DNA of 64,000 bases, taken from Pseudodonghicola sp048268305 (GTDB taxonomy: Bacteria > Pseudomonadota > Alphaproteobacteria > Rhodobacterales > Rhodobacteraceae). Shown here one piece after another: positions 54,276 to 61,772 of the stretch. The stretch spans positions 62,001 to 126,000 of the forward strand of contig NZ_JBLWVT010000008.1 of assembly GCF_048268305.1 (NCBI RefSeq). The letters are read 5' to 3'. The notes beneath the pieces are model-generated. The model worked only from the letters and a program-made list of their open reading frames with translations, was not told where the DNA came from and ran no database searches. Within the stretch, counting starts at the first letter, position 1, and each line of letters begins with the position of its first letter. The translations under genes were made by a program, and so were the position numbers.

Positions 54276-55103
54276 ATGTCCAACGCCCAACTGGAAGCCG
54301 CCATCGAAGCCGCGTGGGAAACCCGCGACCAGATCACCCCCCTGACCGGCGGCGAGACCCGCGAAGCCATCGAAGACACGCTGAACGCGCTCGACGCCGG
54401 CAAGCTGCGGGTGGCCGAGAAACAGGAAGACGGCAATTGGCACGTCAACCAATGGGCGAAGAAGGCGGTTCTGCTGGGCTTCCGCATCAAGGACATGGAG
54501 ATGCAGGACGGCGGCCCGCAGGGCGGCGGCTGGTGGGACAAGGTCGACAGCAAGTTCAAGGGCTGGGGCGACAATGAATGGGGCGCCGCCGGTTTCCGCG
54601 CGGTGCCGAACTGCGTGGTGCGCAAATCGGCCTATATCGCGCCGGGCGCGGTGCTGATGCCCTCTTTCGTCAACCTCGGCGCCTATGTGGATTCGGGCAC
54701 CATGGTCGATACCTGGGCGACCATTGGCTCCTGCGCGCAGATCGGCAAGAACTGCCATATCTCCGGCGGCGCCGGCATCGGCGGCGTGCTGGAACCGCTG
54801 CAGGCCGGCCCGGTGATCATCGAGGACAATTGCTTTGTCGGCGCCCGGTCGGAAGTGGCCGAAGGCGTGATCGTACGCGAAGGCTCGGTTCTGGGCATGG
54901 GGGTCTTCCTCGGCCAGTCGACCAAGATCATCGACCGCGAGACCGGCGAAGTCATGTATGGCGAAGTGCCGCCCTATTCCGTGGTCGTCGCCGGCTCGAT
55001 GCCGTCGAAGAACGGCGTGAACCTCTATTGCGCGGTGATCGTGAAGCGCGTCGACGAACGCACCCGGTCGAAAACCGGCGTGAACGAGCTGCTGCGCGAC
55101 TGA
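54276..55103 (+). CDS. dapD: Tetrahydrodipicolinate N-succinyltransferase DapD
   Basis: The 275-residue enzyme has a left-handed beta-helix with hexapeptide repeats (SAYIAPGAVLMPSFVNLGAY is interrupted as KSAYIAPG and VLMPSFVN) and the signature TGEVMYGEVPPYSVVVAGSM. It succinylates tetrahydrodipicolinate in meso-DAP/lysine synthesis. Start at 54276 (MSNAQLEAAI). dapE lies 4.5 kb downstream and a DapC-like aminotransferase at 23.4 kb; a strong terminator follows. Confidence 0.95.
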   Translation: MSNAQLEAAIEAAWETRDQITPLTGGETREAIEDTLNALDAGKLRVAEKQEDGNWHVNQWAKKAVLLGFRIKDMEMQDGGPQGGGWWDKVDSKFKGWGDNEWGAAGFRAVPNCVVRKSAYIAPGAVLMPSFVNLGAYVDSGTMVDTWATIGSCAQIGKNCHISGGAGIGGVLEPLQAGPVIIEDNCFVGARSEVAEGVIVREGSVLGMGVFLGQSTKIIDRETGEVMYGEVPPYSVVVAGSMPSKNGVNLYCAVIVKRVDERTRSKTGVNELLRD

Positions 55104-55120
55104 CCCAGCGCGATTGGCGC

Positions 55121-55157
55121 AAAAACGGGGCGGCCCACCGGGGCCGCCCTTTTTTGT
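55121..55157 (+). terminator. Intrinsic terminator after dapD
   Basis: GGGCGGCCC (55128-55136) and GGGCCGCCC (55141-55149) with a four-base loop are followed by TTTTTTGTTGTT. Strong rho-independent terminator. Confidence 0.9.
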
Positions 55158-55241
55158 TGTTCCGGCCCCACCGTCGCCAGAGTGTCATCCGATTGTCACC
55201 CTGCGCGGTCTATCTGGCGCCATTTCCTGAAAGGCCGGCAC

Positions 55242-56021
55242 ATGGATGATATCGCCCCCCTCCTCTCCCTGGCGCTGAGCCTTGCGGAGGCAGCAACCGA
55301 TCTGGCGGCCGAGACATGGCGCGGCGATCTGGCGGTCAGCTACAAATCCGACGGATCATCGCTCACCCAGGCCGATCTCTCCATCGAAGCCCTGTGGCGC
55401 GAGCGGATACGCCGACAGTTTCCCGCGCACGGCATCCTGGGCGAGGAATATGGCACCGACAGCGGCAGCAGCGCCTTTACCTGGGTTCTCGATCCGATTG
55501 ACGGCACCCGCCAGTTCGGAGCCGGGTTGCTGAACTTCGCCTCGCTGATCAGCGTCTGCCGCGACGGCGATCCGATTCTGGGCATCATAGATTTGCCCAT
55601 GCCCGGCGCCCGTTACGTCGCCGCGAGGGGCAAGGGCAGCCGTTTCGGCGGCCGTGTCGTCCACAGCAGCGGCCAGCGCGATCTGGGCGCGGCCGTCATC
55701 AGCCTGGCAAATCCGGACAGTTTCACCGGCGAAAACGCCGCCGGCTACGACAGGCTCAGATCGGCCGGGCGCGTCAGGGTCTTTGACGGTGGCGCCGCAG
55801 CTTACGGCGCGCTGTCCCGCGGGCTGATTGATGTCTGCCTGAACGGAAACGATCTGGACGCCTACGATATTTGCGCCCTGTGCGCGGTCGTGCAGGAGGC
55901 CGGCGGCACGATTTCAGACTGGCGGGGACAACCGCTGTCGCTGACATCAAAGGGTGGGATTGTCGCCTCGGCTTCCCCCAGCCTTCATTCGACTGTCCTG
56001 AAAAACCTGCTGTTGGACTGA
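55242..56021 (+). CDS. Inositol monophosphatase family protein (HisN-like)
   Basis: The 259-residue phosphatase has the lithium-sensitive phosphatase motifs: GEEYG (metal Glu), WVLDPIDGTRQF (metal Asp pair) and a late Asp in DLDAYDICALCAVVQEAGG. Family members hydrolyse inositol phosphate, histidinol phosphate (HisN) or PAP. The GTRQF variant after DPIDG and the moderate length leave both HisN and IMPase possible. Monocistronic: a terminator precedes and a hairpin follows. Confidence 0.85.
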   Translation: MDDIAPLLSLALSLAEAATDLAAETWRGDLAVSYKSDGSSLTQADLSIEALWRERIRRQFPAHGILGEEYGTDSGSSAFTWVLDPIDGTRQFGAGLLNFASLISVCRDGDPILGIIDLPMPGARYVAARGKGSRFGGRVVHSSGQRDLGAAVISLANPDSFTGENAAGYDRLRSAGRVRVFDGGAAAYGALSRGLIDVCLNGNDLDAYDICALCAVVQEAGGTISDWRGQPLSLTSKGGIVASASPSLHSTVLKNLLLD

Positions 56022-56043
56022 CCGCCGCCACCACAAACGAGAA

Positions 56044-56070
56044 GGGCGACCCGACTGGATCGCCCCCTGT
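56044..56070. terminator. Hairpin between converging IMPase and Hint-protein genes
   Basis: GGGCGA (56044-56049) pairs with TCGCCC (56060-56065), followed on the plus strand by a pyrimidine-rich CCTGTTCCTCTTCCC. A moderate terminator for the phosphatase gene. Confidence 0.4.
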
Positions 56071-56094
56071 TCCTCTTCCCGATCTGATCGGAAA

Positions 56095-57663
56095 TCAGCC
56101 GGCCAGCAGCGTCCGGCTCTCATAGCTTTTCAGCGACATCCGCGCGGTCGGGCCATAGGCCTTTGCCCCCTGCTCAGCGACCTCGGGCATCAACCGCAAC
56201 AGCTCGTCCCGGGTGTCGGGATCGAAGCTTGCCAGCGTCTCGTCGCCGGGGTGATAGCTTTCGCTTTCCAGCCCGTTGCCGGTGATGATCTGGTGGCGGT
56301 CGAACAGCAGGTGCACATAGGTCACGGCAGAGCCGTCGCGGCGCAGGCGGACAGTCCTGTCGTTCAGCAGATCCTTGGCCTTGACCAGGATTTCGCTCTC
56401 GCCAAACAGCAACTCGGCCCGGGCCGAGCGCAGCAGCACCCGGTGGTTCTGCGACAGTTCCACCCGGTCGTGTTCGCCCAGCGTCCCGGCCTCGATCACC
56501 ACCGGGGCGTCAGGACCTTCGGCCGCGCGGGTGGCGCACCCGACCCAGCGCAGCGGCTGCGCCCCGTCATCGCGGGTCATCACCAGATCACCGGGCTGCA
56601 GGTCCTCGACCGCGACCAGCCCCTCGGGCGTCGCCACCAGGGTACCGGCGACCAGACAGGGCACCGTCGTCATCTTGACGAAGGCGGTATCGGTATTGCC
56701 CTCGCTGTCGGTCACCTCATAGGTGAAGGTATTGGTCTCGTCATCGCCGTCGGGGTGAATCGTCACCGTGCCGTCGGCGTTCAGCGTCACCTCCTCGCCC
56801 GAGGGCAGGGTGATGGTCTGGCCGGCCACGACATCCTGACCGTTGATCTTGGTGATGGTCAGCGTCGCGCCGGTGTGGCTGACGTCATTGGCCAGCAGGT
56901 CAAAGGTGCCCGAGTCGCCCTCGACCGTGATGACGTCGTCACCCGCGATCAGCGCGCATTGAATCGAATCCCCCGCAATCAGCAAGTTACTGTCGTATTT
57001 CGAATCCCCCGCGTCGGCGATGCCGATCTTGATGGTGTTGACCTTGCCCACGTTCACCGGCGCCTTCAGCGTCAGGGTGACGGTCAGACCGTCCATCTCG
57101 GTGTTGTAGGGATCGGTGCTGGCCGGGTTGTTGAGATAGAGGTTCGAGTTGCTGACGTTGTTGATGTTGTCGATGGTGATGTCGCCGGTGCCGACCGTCA
57201 GCTCGGCCTTGACACCATTGACCCAGATCCCCACCGCATCGTTGAAGCCCGAGTTGACGTATTCCAGGTATTCTTCCGAGGAGAACACCACCTGCATGGT
57301 CAGCGTATCGCCGTCCGGCACGAAAGAGGCCTCGAAAACCGCGGCATCATAGGTCTTCATGCCGGCAAGCTGGCTCAGGTCGGAATCGCCTGCCGTGCCC
57401 AGTTGCGTCGTGGTGCTGGCCGACTGGTTGGCGCTGCCCCAACTGTTGGTGATATCCGTGGCCTTACCGGTTGACAGGATCACCCCGGTGTCGGAAGGGG
57501 TGAGCTGCGGCGCCACCGCATCCCCGTTCGAATAGATCCCCGACGCCGCCGTGGCCCCGGTATAGGAGGCCGATACGATCTCGATCCCCGAACCGAACAT
57601 GGACTCCGCCATGTCCATCGCGGATGCGGACGTGTCGATAGGAAGCTCAGTTGCCGAAACCAT
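56095..57663 (-). CDS. Secreted choice-of-anchor L / cadherin-like / Hint-domain protein
   Basis: The 522-residue acidic, repeat-rich protein has three parts: residues ~1-230 resemble the choice-of-anchor L domain (SYTGATAASGIYSNGD, FSSEEYLEYVNSGFNDAVGI), ~235-335 is a cadherin-like/Ig-fold strand module with TITKINGQDVVAG and TVTIHPDGDDETNTF, and from ~338 a Hint domain begins PCLVAGTLVATPEGL with the later SQNHRVLL histidine block. Hint domains self-cleave via the initial Cys as in inteins/Hedgehog. The start at 57663 follows GAGG. No classical signal peptide is seen, consistent with type I secretion (inference). Confidence 0.82.
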   Translation of the reverse strand: MVSATELPIDTSASAMDMAESMFGSGIEIVSASYTGATAASGIYSNGDAVAPQLTPSDTGVILSTGKATDITNSWGSANQSASTTTQLGTAGDSDLSQLAGMKTYDAAVFEASFVPDGDTLTMQVVFSSEEYLEYVNSGFNDAVGIWVNGVKAELTVGTGDITIDNINNVSNSNLYLNNPASTDPYNTEMDGLTVTLTLKAPVNVGKVNTIKIGIADAGDSKYDSNLLIAGDSIQCALIAGDDVITVEGDSGTFDLLANDVSHTGATLTITKINGQDVVAGQTITLPSGEEVTLNADGTVTIHPDGDDETNTFTYEVTDSEGNTDTAFVKMTTVPCLVAGTLVATPEGLVAVEDLQPGDLVMTRDDGAQPLRWVGCATRAAEGPDAPVVIEAGTLGEHDRVELSQNHRVLLRSARAELLFGESEILVKAKDLLNDRTVRLRRDGSAVTYVHLLFDRHQIITGNGLESESYHPGDETLASFDPDTRDELLRLMPEVAEQGAKAYGPTARMSLKSYESRTLLAG

Positions 57664-57675
57664 GGTATGCCTCAA

Positions 57676-57842
57676 TCGTTATAGATGACAGCTTGGCGCC
57701 GCCTGTTCATATGCTCGTAGTCTGAATAAAGATTTGGGCAAAAATATGCACTTCTTTACTTTTTTTCCGAAAATTTGAATGCAATCTGCGGCGCTCAGGT
57801 AACGGTTGACCGCATCCCCCGGCTGGAGCTAAGGCAGGCGCC
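57676..57842. other. AT-rich gap upstream of the Hint-protein gene
   Basis: The ~167-base gap between the divergent Hint-protein and 120-residue genes is clearly AT-rich (runs of A and T around 57725-57775), unlike the rest of the window. It must hold both promoters; no certain -35/-10 pair was identified. Confidence 0.4.
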
Positions 57843-58205
57843 ATGACAGAGAAGACGAAACGCTCGCGCCAGCAAGTCTATACGCTGCTGGTCCAGATCG
57901 GCCGCAAGGCCGGTGACGGCCTGCCCAAGGATGCGACCGGGGCAGCGCTGATGTGCTATGCCTCCGGCATCGACGAGGCCGAGGCGGTGCGCGAGACCGT
58001 GGCGATTCTGAAGCAGGCGGATACCGCGCCGCTCGATGTCACCGGCTATGGCACGCTGGAGGAACGCGAAGAGGCGGGCCACGAGATCGACGCCGAGGAA
58101 CGCGCGCTGATGCAGCGGGCGCTGGATGAAAACGCGGTGATCGTGGCGCAGATGGTGCCCTTCTTCGGCGACGACCAGCTCGAACCGGACAGCCTGCTGA
58201 ATTAA
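57843..58205 (+). CDS. Conserved-looking hypothetical protein, 120 residues
   Basis: I do not recognise this gene. The product is mostly helical and acidic, without signal or membrane segment. Its N-terminus is basic (MTEKTKRSRQQVYTLLVQIG), the middle is Ala/Glu-rich, and EEREEAGHEIDAEERALMQ is probably a long charged helix. The start ATG at 57843 follows AAGGCAGGCG. It lies alone between the Hint-protein gene and a convergent channel gene. Confidence 0.75.
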   Translation: MTEKTKRSRQQVYTLLVQIGRKAGDGLPKDATGAALMCYASGIDEAEAVRETVAILKQADTAPLDVTGYGTLEEREEAGHEIDAEERALMQRALDENAVIVAQMVPFFGDDQLEPDSLLN

Positions 58206-58338
58206 GCGCGCCGCGCTATTCCGCACCGCGGATTTTGAGTGTTCTTGCAGGGAAGAGGCCCCGCCTCACTCTGGCGATCCATGTCTTGGTCACAGCCATC
58301 CTGGCGCGGGCCATGATTTGCGGCCCGACGCGCAAAGT

Positions 58339-59394
58339 TCACTGCATGACGCCGAACCACTTGCGATAGATCTGCTCGTAGGTGCCGTTCTCGCGCAGCG
58401 CCAGCAGCGCCTGATTGGCGTCTTCCACCAGCCGGCTGCCAGTGGTGAAGGCGATGCCGTAGTTCTCGCGCAGGAAGACCGGACCGGCGAGGCTGCCATA
58501 GTCGCGGCCGACGTGGGTGGCATAATGGGCCAGGATCGGCGCATCGAAGACCACGGCATCAACCGAGCCGGCCTCGAATGCGCGCAGCATGGGATCGAGC
58601 GCGTCGTAGCCGATATAGCCGACCTCGCGCCGTTCGAGGAAGCCCGCCGCGGTAGAGCCGGAAATCGTCGCCACCCGCTTGCCGTAAAGATCGTTCACCG
58701 AATTCACTGAACCGCTGATCGCGTCCACCGTCATCACGGCGGTGATCTTCGCCACAAAGACCGAGACGATGAACAGCGAGGAGACGACCAGAAGCACGCC
58801 GAAGACCCGCCCGAAGAGCGTGCGCGGCACCCGTTCCTCGAAACCACCGTTCACCACCAAGTTCAGCGCCCACCAGAAGGAGGGGAACCAGGCCTCTTTC
58901 GCCGGGCGGTCGAAATAGGGCTGCGCGCGGCGTTCGAACAGCCACATCAGCATGCCTCCCCCCAGCAACAGCAGGAAGGCCACGCCGATCGCCAGCAGAA
59001 GATCGCGCGACATCAGCGCCCGCCACAGCGACGGCCCGCCGCTCTGCCCCACCGGCACCATGATCTGCAGCCCGGCCTCGAAGATCGGCTGGCTGAAATC
59101 CATCGTCACCTCGCGCGCCGAGGTGATCGAGATATTGGCGATCGCCAGATCGGCGCGGTTGTGGCTGATCGCATCCAGCATGTCGCTGAATTTCTCGACC
59201 CTTTCGATGCGATAATCCCAGCCCAGCGATTTCGCCAGGGCTTGCAGCAATTCAATGGAAAAGCCGGTATCCTTGCCCTCCTCGACCATCGAAAAGGGAG
59301 AGCGGGTGACCGTGGTCACGGTCAGGGTTTCGGCGCTGGCGGGTTGGATCAGGACCGTCACGGCCAGCAGAAGGGCGGCGAAAAGATGTTTCAT
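58339..59394 (-). CDS. Prokaryotic glutamate-receptor-like channel (SBP_bac_3 + pore)
   Basis: The 351-residue protein has a signal peptide (1-21), a periplasmic solute-binding lobe split in two (22-~122 and ~235-351: TGFSIELLQALAKSLGWDY, TISGSTAAGFLERREVGY) and between them a pore module, helix M1 (~131-151), pore loop (~165-190) and M2 (~195-220), the GluR0 arrangement. The pore-loop WWALNLVVNGGFEERVP lacks a TVGYG-type K+ filter. It should be ligand-gated, but ion selectivity is unclear. Convergent with the 120-residue gene. Confidence 0.85.
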   Translation of the reverse strand: MKHLFAALLLAVTVLIQPASAETLTVTTVTRSPFSMVEEGKDTGFSIELLQALAKSLGWDYRIERVEKFSDMLDAISHNRADLAIANISITSAREVTMDFSQPIFEAGLQIMVPVGQSGGPSLWRALMSRDLLLAIGVAFLLLLGGGMLMWLFERRAQPYFDRPAKEAWFPSFWWALNLVVNGGFEERVPRTLFGRVFGVLLVVSSLFIVSVFVAKITAVMTVDAISGSVNSVNDLYGKRVATISGSTAAGFLERREVGYIGYDALDPMLRAFEAGSVDAVVFDAPILAHYATHVGRDYGSLAGPVFLRENYGIAFTTGSRLVEDANQALLALRENGTYEQIYRKWFGVMQ

Positions 59395-59571
59395 CTGTCC
59401 CGGATTTTTCGCGCTGATTACGCATTATCCGGCATGGTAGCAAGATCAAGCCACGGATCAATCCAGCCAGAAGCCGGCGCGGGCTTGGCATTACCGGGTT
59501 TTCGCCGCAATTTAGCGGCAACTGGCCCCGCCGGCAGGCGGCGGGTGACCACAAGCACAGGAATTCATCCC

Positions 59572-60717
59572 ATGGCCCCGATAGACCCCGTCCGCCTGAC
59601 CGCCGATCTGATCCGTTGCCCCTCTGTCACGCCGGAGGAAGGCGGCGCGCTGGTGCTGCTGGAACGGCTGCTTGGCAATGCCGGGTTCGACTGCACCCGG
59701 GTGGATCGCGGCGGGGTGGCGAACCTCTTTGCCCGCTGGGGTGACAAGGGTCATGCCCGAACCTTCGGCTTCAACGGCCATACCGATGTGGTGCCGGTCG
59801 GCGATGCCGCCGCCTGGACCCACCCGCCCTTCGGCGCCGAGGAGGTCGATGGCATCCTCTATGGCCGCGGCGCCACCGACATGAAATCGGGCGTCGCCGC
59901 CTTTGCCGCGGCGGCGGTGGATTTCGTCATCGCCACCCCGCCCGAAGGCGCGGTGATCCTGGCGATCACCGGCGATGAGGAAGGCGACGCAGTGGACGGC
60001 ACCGTGGCGCTGCTGGATTACATGGGGCAGACCGGCGAGGCGATGGCCGCCTGTCTCGTCGGGGAACCCACCTGCCCCAATACCATGGGCGAGATGATGA
60101 AGATCGGCCGGCGCGGGTCGATGTCGGCCTGGTTTACCGTGACCGGGGTGCAGGGCCATTCCGCCTATCCGCATCGCGCCAAGAACCCGCTGCCGGCGAT
60201 GGCGCGGCTGATGGACCGGCTGGCCAGCCGCGAACTGGATCGGGGCACCGATCATTTCGACGCCTCGACCCTGGCGGTGGTGACCATCGACACCGGCAAC
60301 CCGGCCAGCAACGTGATCCCGGCGCAATGCCGCGGCACCGTCAACATCCGCTTCAACGATCTGCACAGCGGCGCCTCGCTCAGCGCCTGGCTGAACGAGG
60401 AGGCCGCGCGCGCGGCCGAGGAGTTCGGGGTGAAGATCGACGTCGAGATCAAGATTTCGGGCGAGGCCTTCCTGACCGAACCCGGCCCGCTCAGCGATCT
60501 GGTGGCGGCGGCGGTCAAGGCGGAAACCGGCGTGACGCCGGAACTCTCCACCTCGGGCGGCACCTCGGACGCGCGGTTCATCAAGGCGCATTGCCCGGTG
60601 GTGGAATTCGGCCTGGTCGGCAAGACCATGCATCAGGTCGACGAATCCGTGCCGGTCGACCAAATTCGCCAGCTCAAGGCGATCTATTCCCGCATCCTCA
60701 AGGATTACTTCGCGTGA
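59572..60717 (+). CDS. dapE: Succinyl-diaminopimelate desuccinylase DapE
   Basis: The 381-residue M20 metallopeptidase-like enzyme releases L,L-DAP from N-succinyl-L,L-DAP. Motifs: FGFNGHTDVVPVGD (metal His/Asp), GRGATDMKSG (bridging Asp), TGDEEGDAVDGT (catalytic Glu pair), GRRGSMSAWFTVTGVQGHSAYP and late His in GKTMHQVDESVP. Start at 59572 (MAPIDPVRLTADL); a longer in-frame extension upstream is non-coding. It overlaps the next gene by four bases. Confidence 0.95.
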   Translation: MAPIDPVRLTADLIRCPSVTPEEGGALVLLERLLGNAGFDCTRVDRGGVANLFARWGDKGHARTFGFNGHTDVVPVGDAAAWTHPPFGAEEVDGILYGRGATDMKSGVAAFAAAAVDFVIATPPEGAVILAITGDEEGDAVDGTVALLDYMGQTGEAMAACLVGEPTCPNTMGEMMKIGRRGSMSAWFTVTGVQGHSAYPHRAKNPLPAMARLMDRLASRELDRGTDHFDASTLAVVTIDTGNPASNVIPAQCRGTVNIRFNDLHSGASLSAWLNEEAARAAEEFGVKIDVEIKISGEAFLTEPGPLSDLVAAAVKAETGVTPELSTSGGTSDARFIKAHCPVVEFGLVGKTMHQVDESVPVDQIRQLKAIYSRILKDYFA

Positions 60718-61142
60718 GGATTATCGAGGCCCGGACAGCAGCCGAACGTCAGGCCTGCTACGACCTGCGCTTCGAGGTCTTCGTCGACGAACAGGGGGTG
60801 ACCCCGGAGAGCGAGATCGACGCGGCGGACGATCAGGCCACCCATCTGCTGATGCTGGAGGCGGAGGCGCCGATCGGCACCCTGCGCATCCTCTATGAGG
60901 CGGCGGATGCCCGCATCGGCCGGGTCTGCCTGCGCCAATCGGCACGCGGCAAGGGGCTCGGCGCCGCGCTGATGCGCGCCGCCCTTGCCGCCATCGCGGC
61001 CGGCCCGAAGGTCGACAAGATCAGGCTCAGCGCCCAGGTCTCGGTCCTCGGATTCTACGAAGGGCTGGGGTTCCTGGCCTATGGGCCCGTCTATGACGAC
61101 GAGGGCATCCCGCATCAGTCGATGGAGCGCGCGGCGGGGTGA
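60714..61142 (+). CDS. GNAT family N-acetyltransferase (GTG start)
   Basis: The 142-residue GNAT domain has the acetyl-CoA-binding motif RVCLRQSARGKGLGAALMRA. Its GTG start overlaps the dapE stop (GTGA), and its stop overlaps the next start the same way, so expression depends on dapE. The N-terminal DLRFEVFVDEQGV resembles the ElaA-like GNAT group. Substrate unknown. Confidence 0.85.
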   Translation: MRIIEARTAAERQACYDLRFEVFVDEQGVTPESEIDAADDQATHLLMLEAEAPIGTLRILYEAADARIGRVCLRQSARGKGLGAALMRAALAAIAAGPKVDKIRLSAQVSVLGFYEGLGFLAYGPVYDDEGIPHQSMERAAG

Positions 61143-61741
61143 GGCCGGGAACCCTGGTCATCATGCTGAGAGAGCCGCGCCCGGGCCAGGTCAAGACCCG
61201 GCTGGGGCGGGAGATCGGCATGATCCCGGCCGCCTGGTGGTACCGGCATCATTGCGCCCGCCTGCTCCGCCGGCTGCGCGATCGGCGCTGGCGGATCGTG
61301 CTGGCGATCACCCCGGACCGGGCCACGGGATCGCGGCTCTGGCCCGCCGATCTGATCCGCAGCCCGCAGGGGCGGGACGATCTGGGGCAGCGGATGCTGC
61401 GGGGGCTGAGGCGGCCGGATGGCCCGGCCCGCGGGCCGGTCTGCCTGATCGGATCGGATATTCCCGATATCACCCGCGCCCATATCGCCCGCGCCTTTGT
61501 CGCACTCGGCGATCATGACGCCGTCTTCGGCCCGGCAGAGGACGGCGGCTTCTGGCTGGTCGGCGCCCGCCACCCGGCCCGGCTGCCACGCGACAGCTTC
61601 AACGGCGCCCGCTGGTCCAGCCGACACGCGCTTGCCGACAGTCTCGCCACCCTCTCCGGCCTGCGCGTCGCCCTGGTCGACCGGCTGCGCGATGTGGACT
61701 GCGCCGCCGACCTGCGCCCGCCGCCAACCGATTTCAAATGA
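61139..61741 (+). CDS. DUF2064 / CofC-like glycosyltransferase-fold protein (GTG start)
   Basis: The 200-residue protein matches the DUF2064 (TIGR04282, CofC-like) family: VIMLREPRPGQVKTRLGREI as the nucleotide-binding start, LIGSDIPDITRAHI and AVFGPAEDGGFWLVG. The fold is that of nucleotidyl/glycosyl transferases; the reaction is unknown. It overlaps the GNAT gene by four bases (GTGA) and is followed after 31 bases by rnr. Confidence 0.82.
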   Translation: MRPGTLVIMLREPRPGQVKTRLGREIGMIPAAWWYRHHCARLLRRLRDRRWRIVLAITPDRATGSRLWPADLIRSPQGRDDLGQRMLRGLRRPDGPARGPVCLIGSDIPDITRAHIARAFVALGDHDAVFGPAEDGGFWLVGARHPARLPRDSFNGARWSSRHALADSLATLSGLRVALVDRLRDVDCAADLRPPPTDFK

Positions 61742-61772
61742 CGCCGCAACACCGAAGTGATAGGGCGAAATC

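Noticed and set aside
59161..59571. In-frame extension upstream of dapE
   Set aside because: It overlaps the start of the divergent channel gene and has no DapE similarity; the ATG at 59572 matches the family start.
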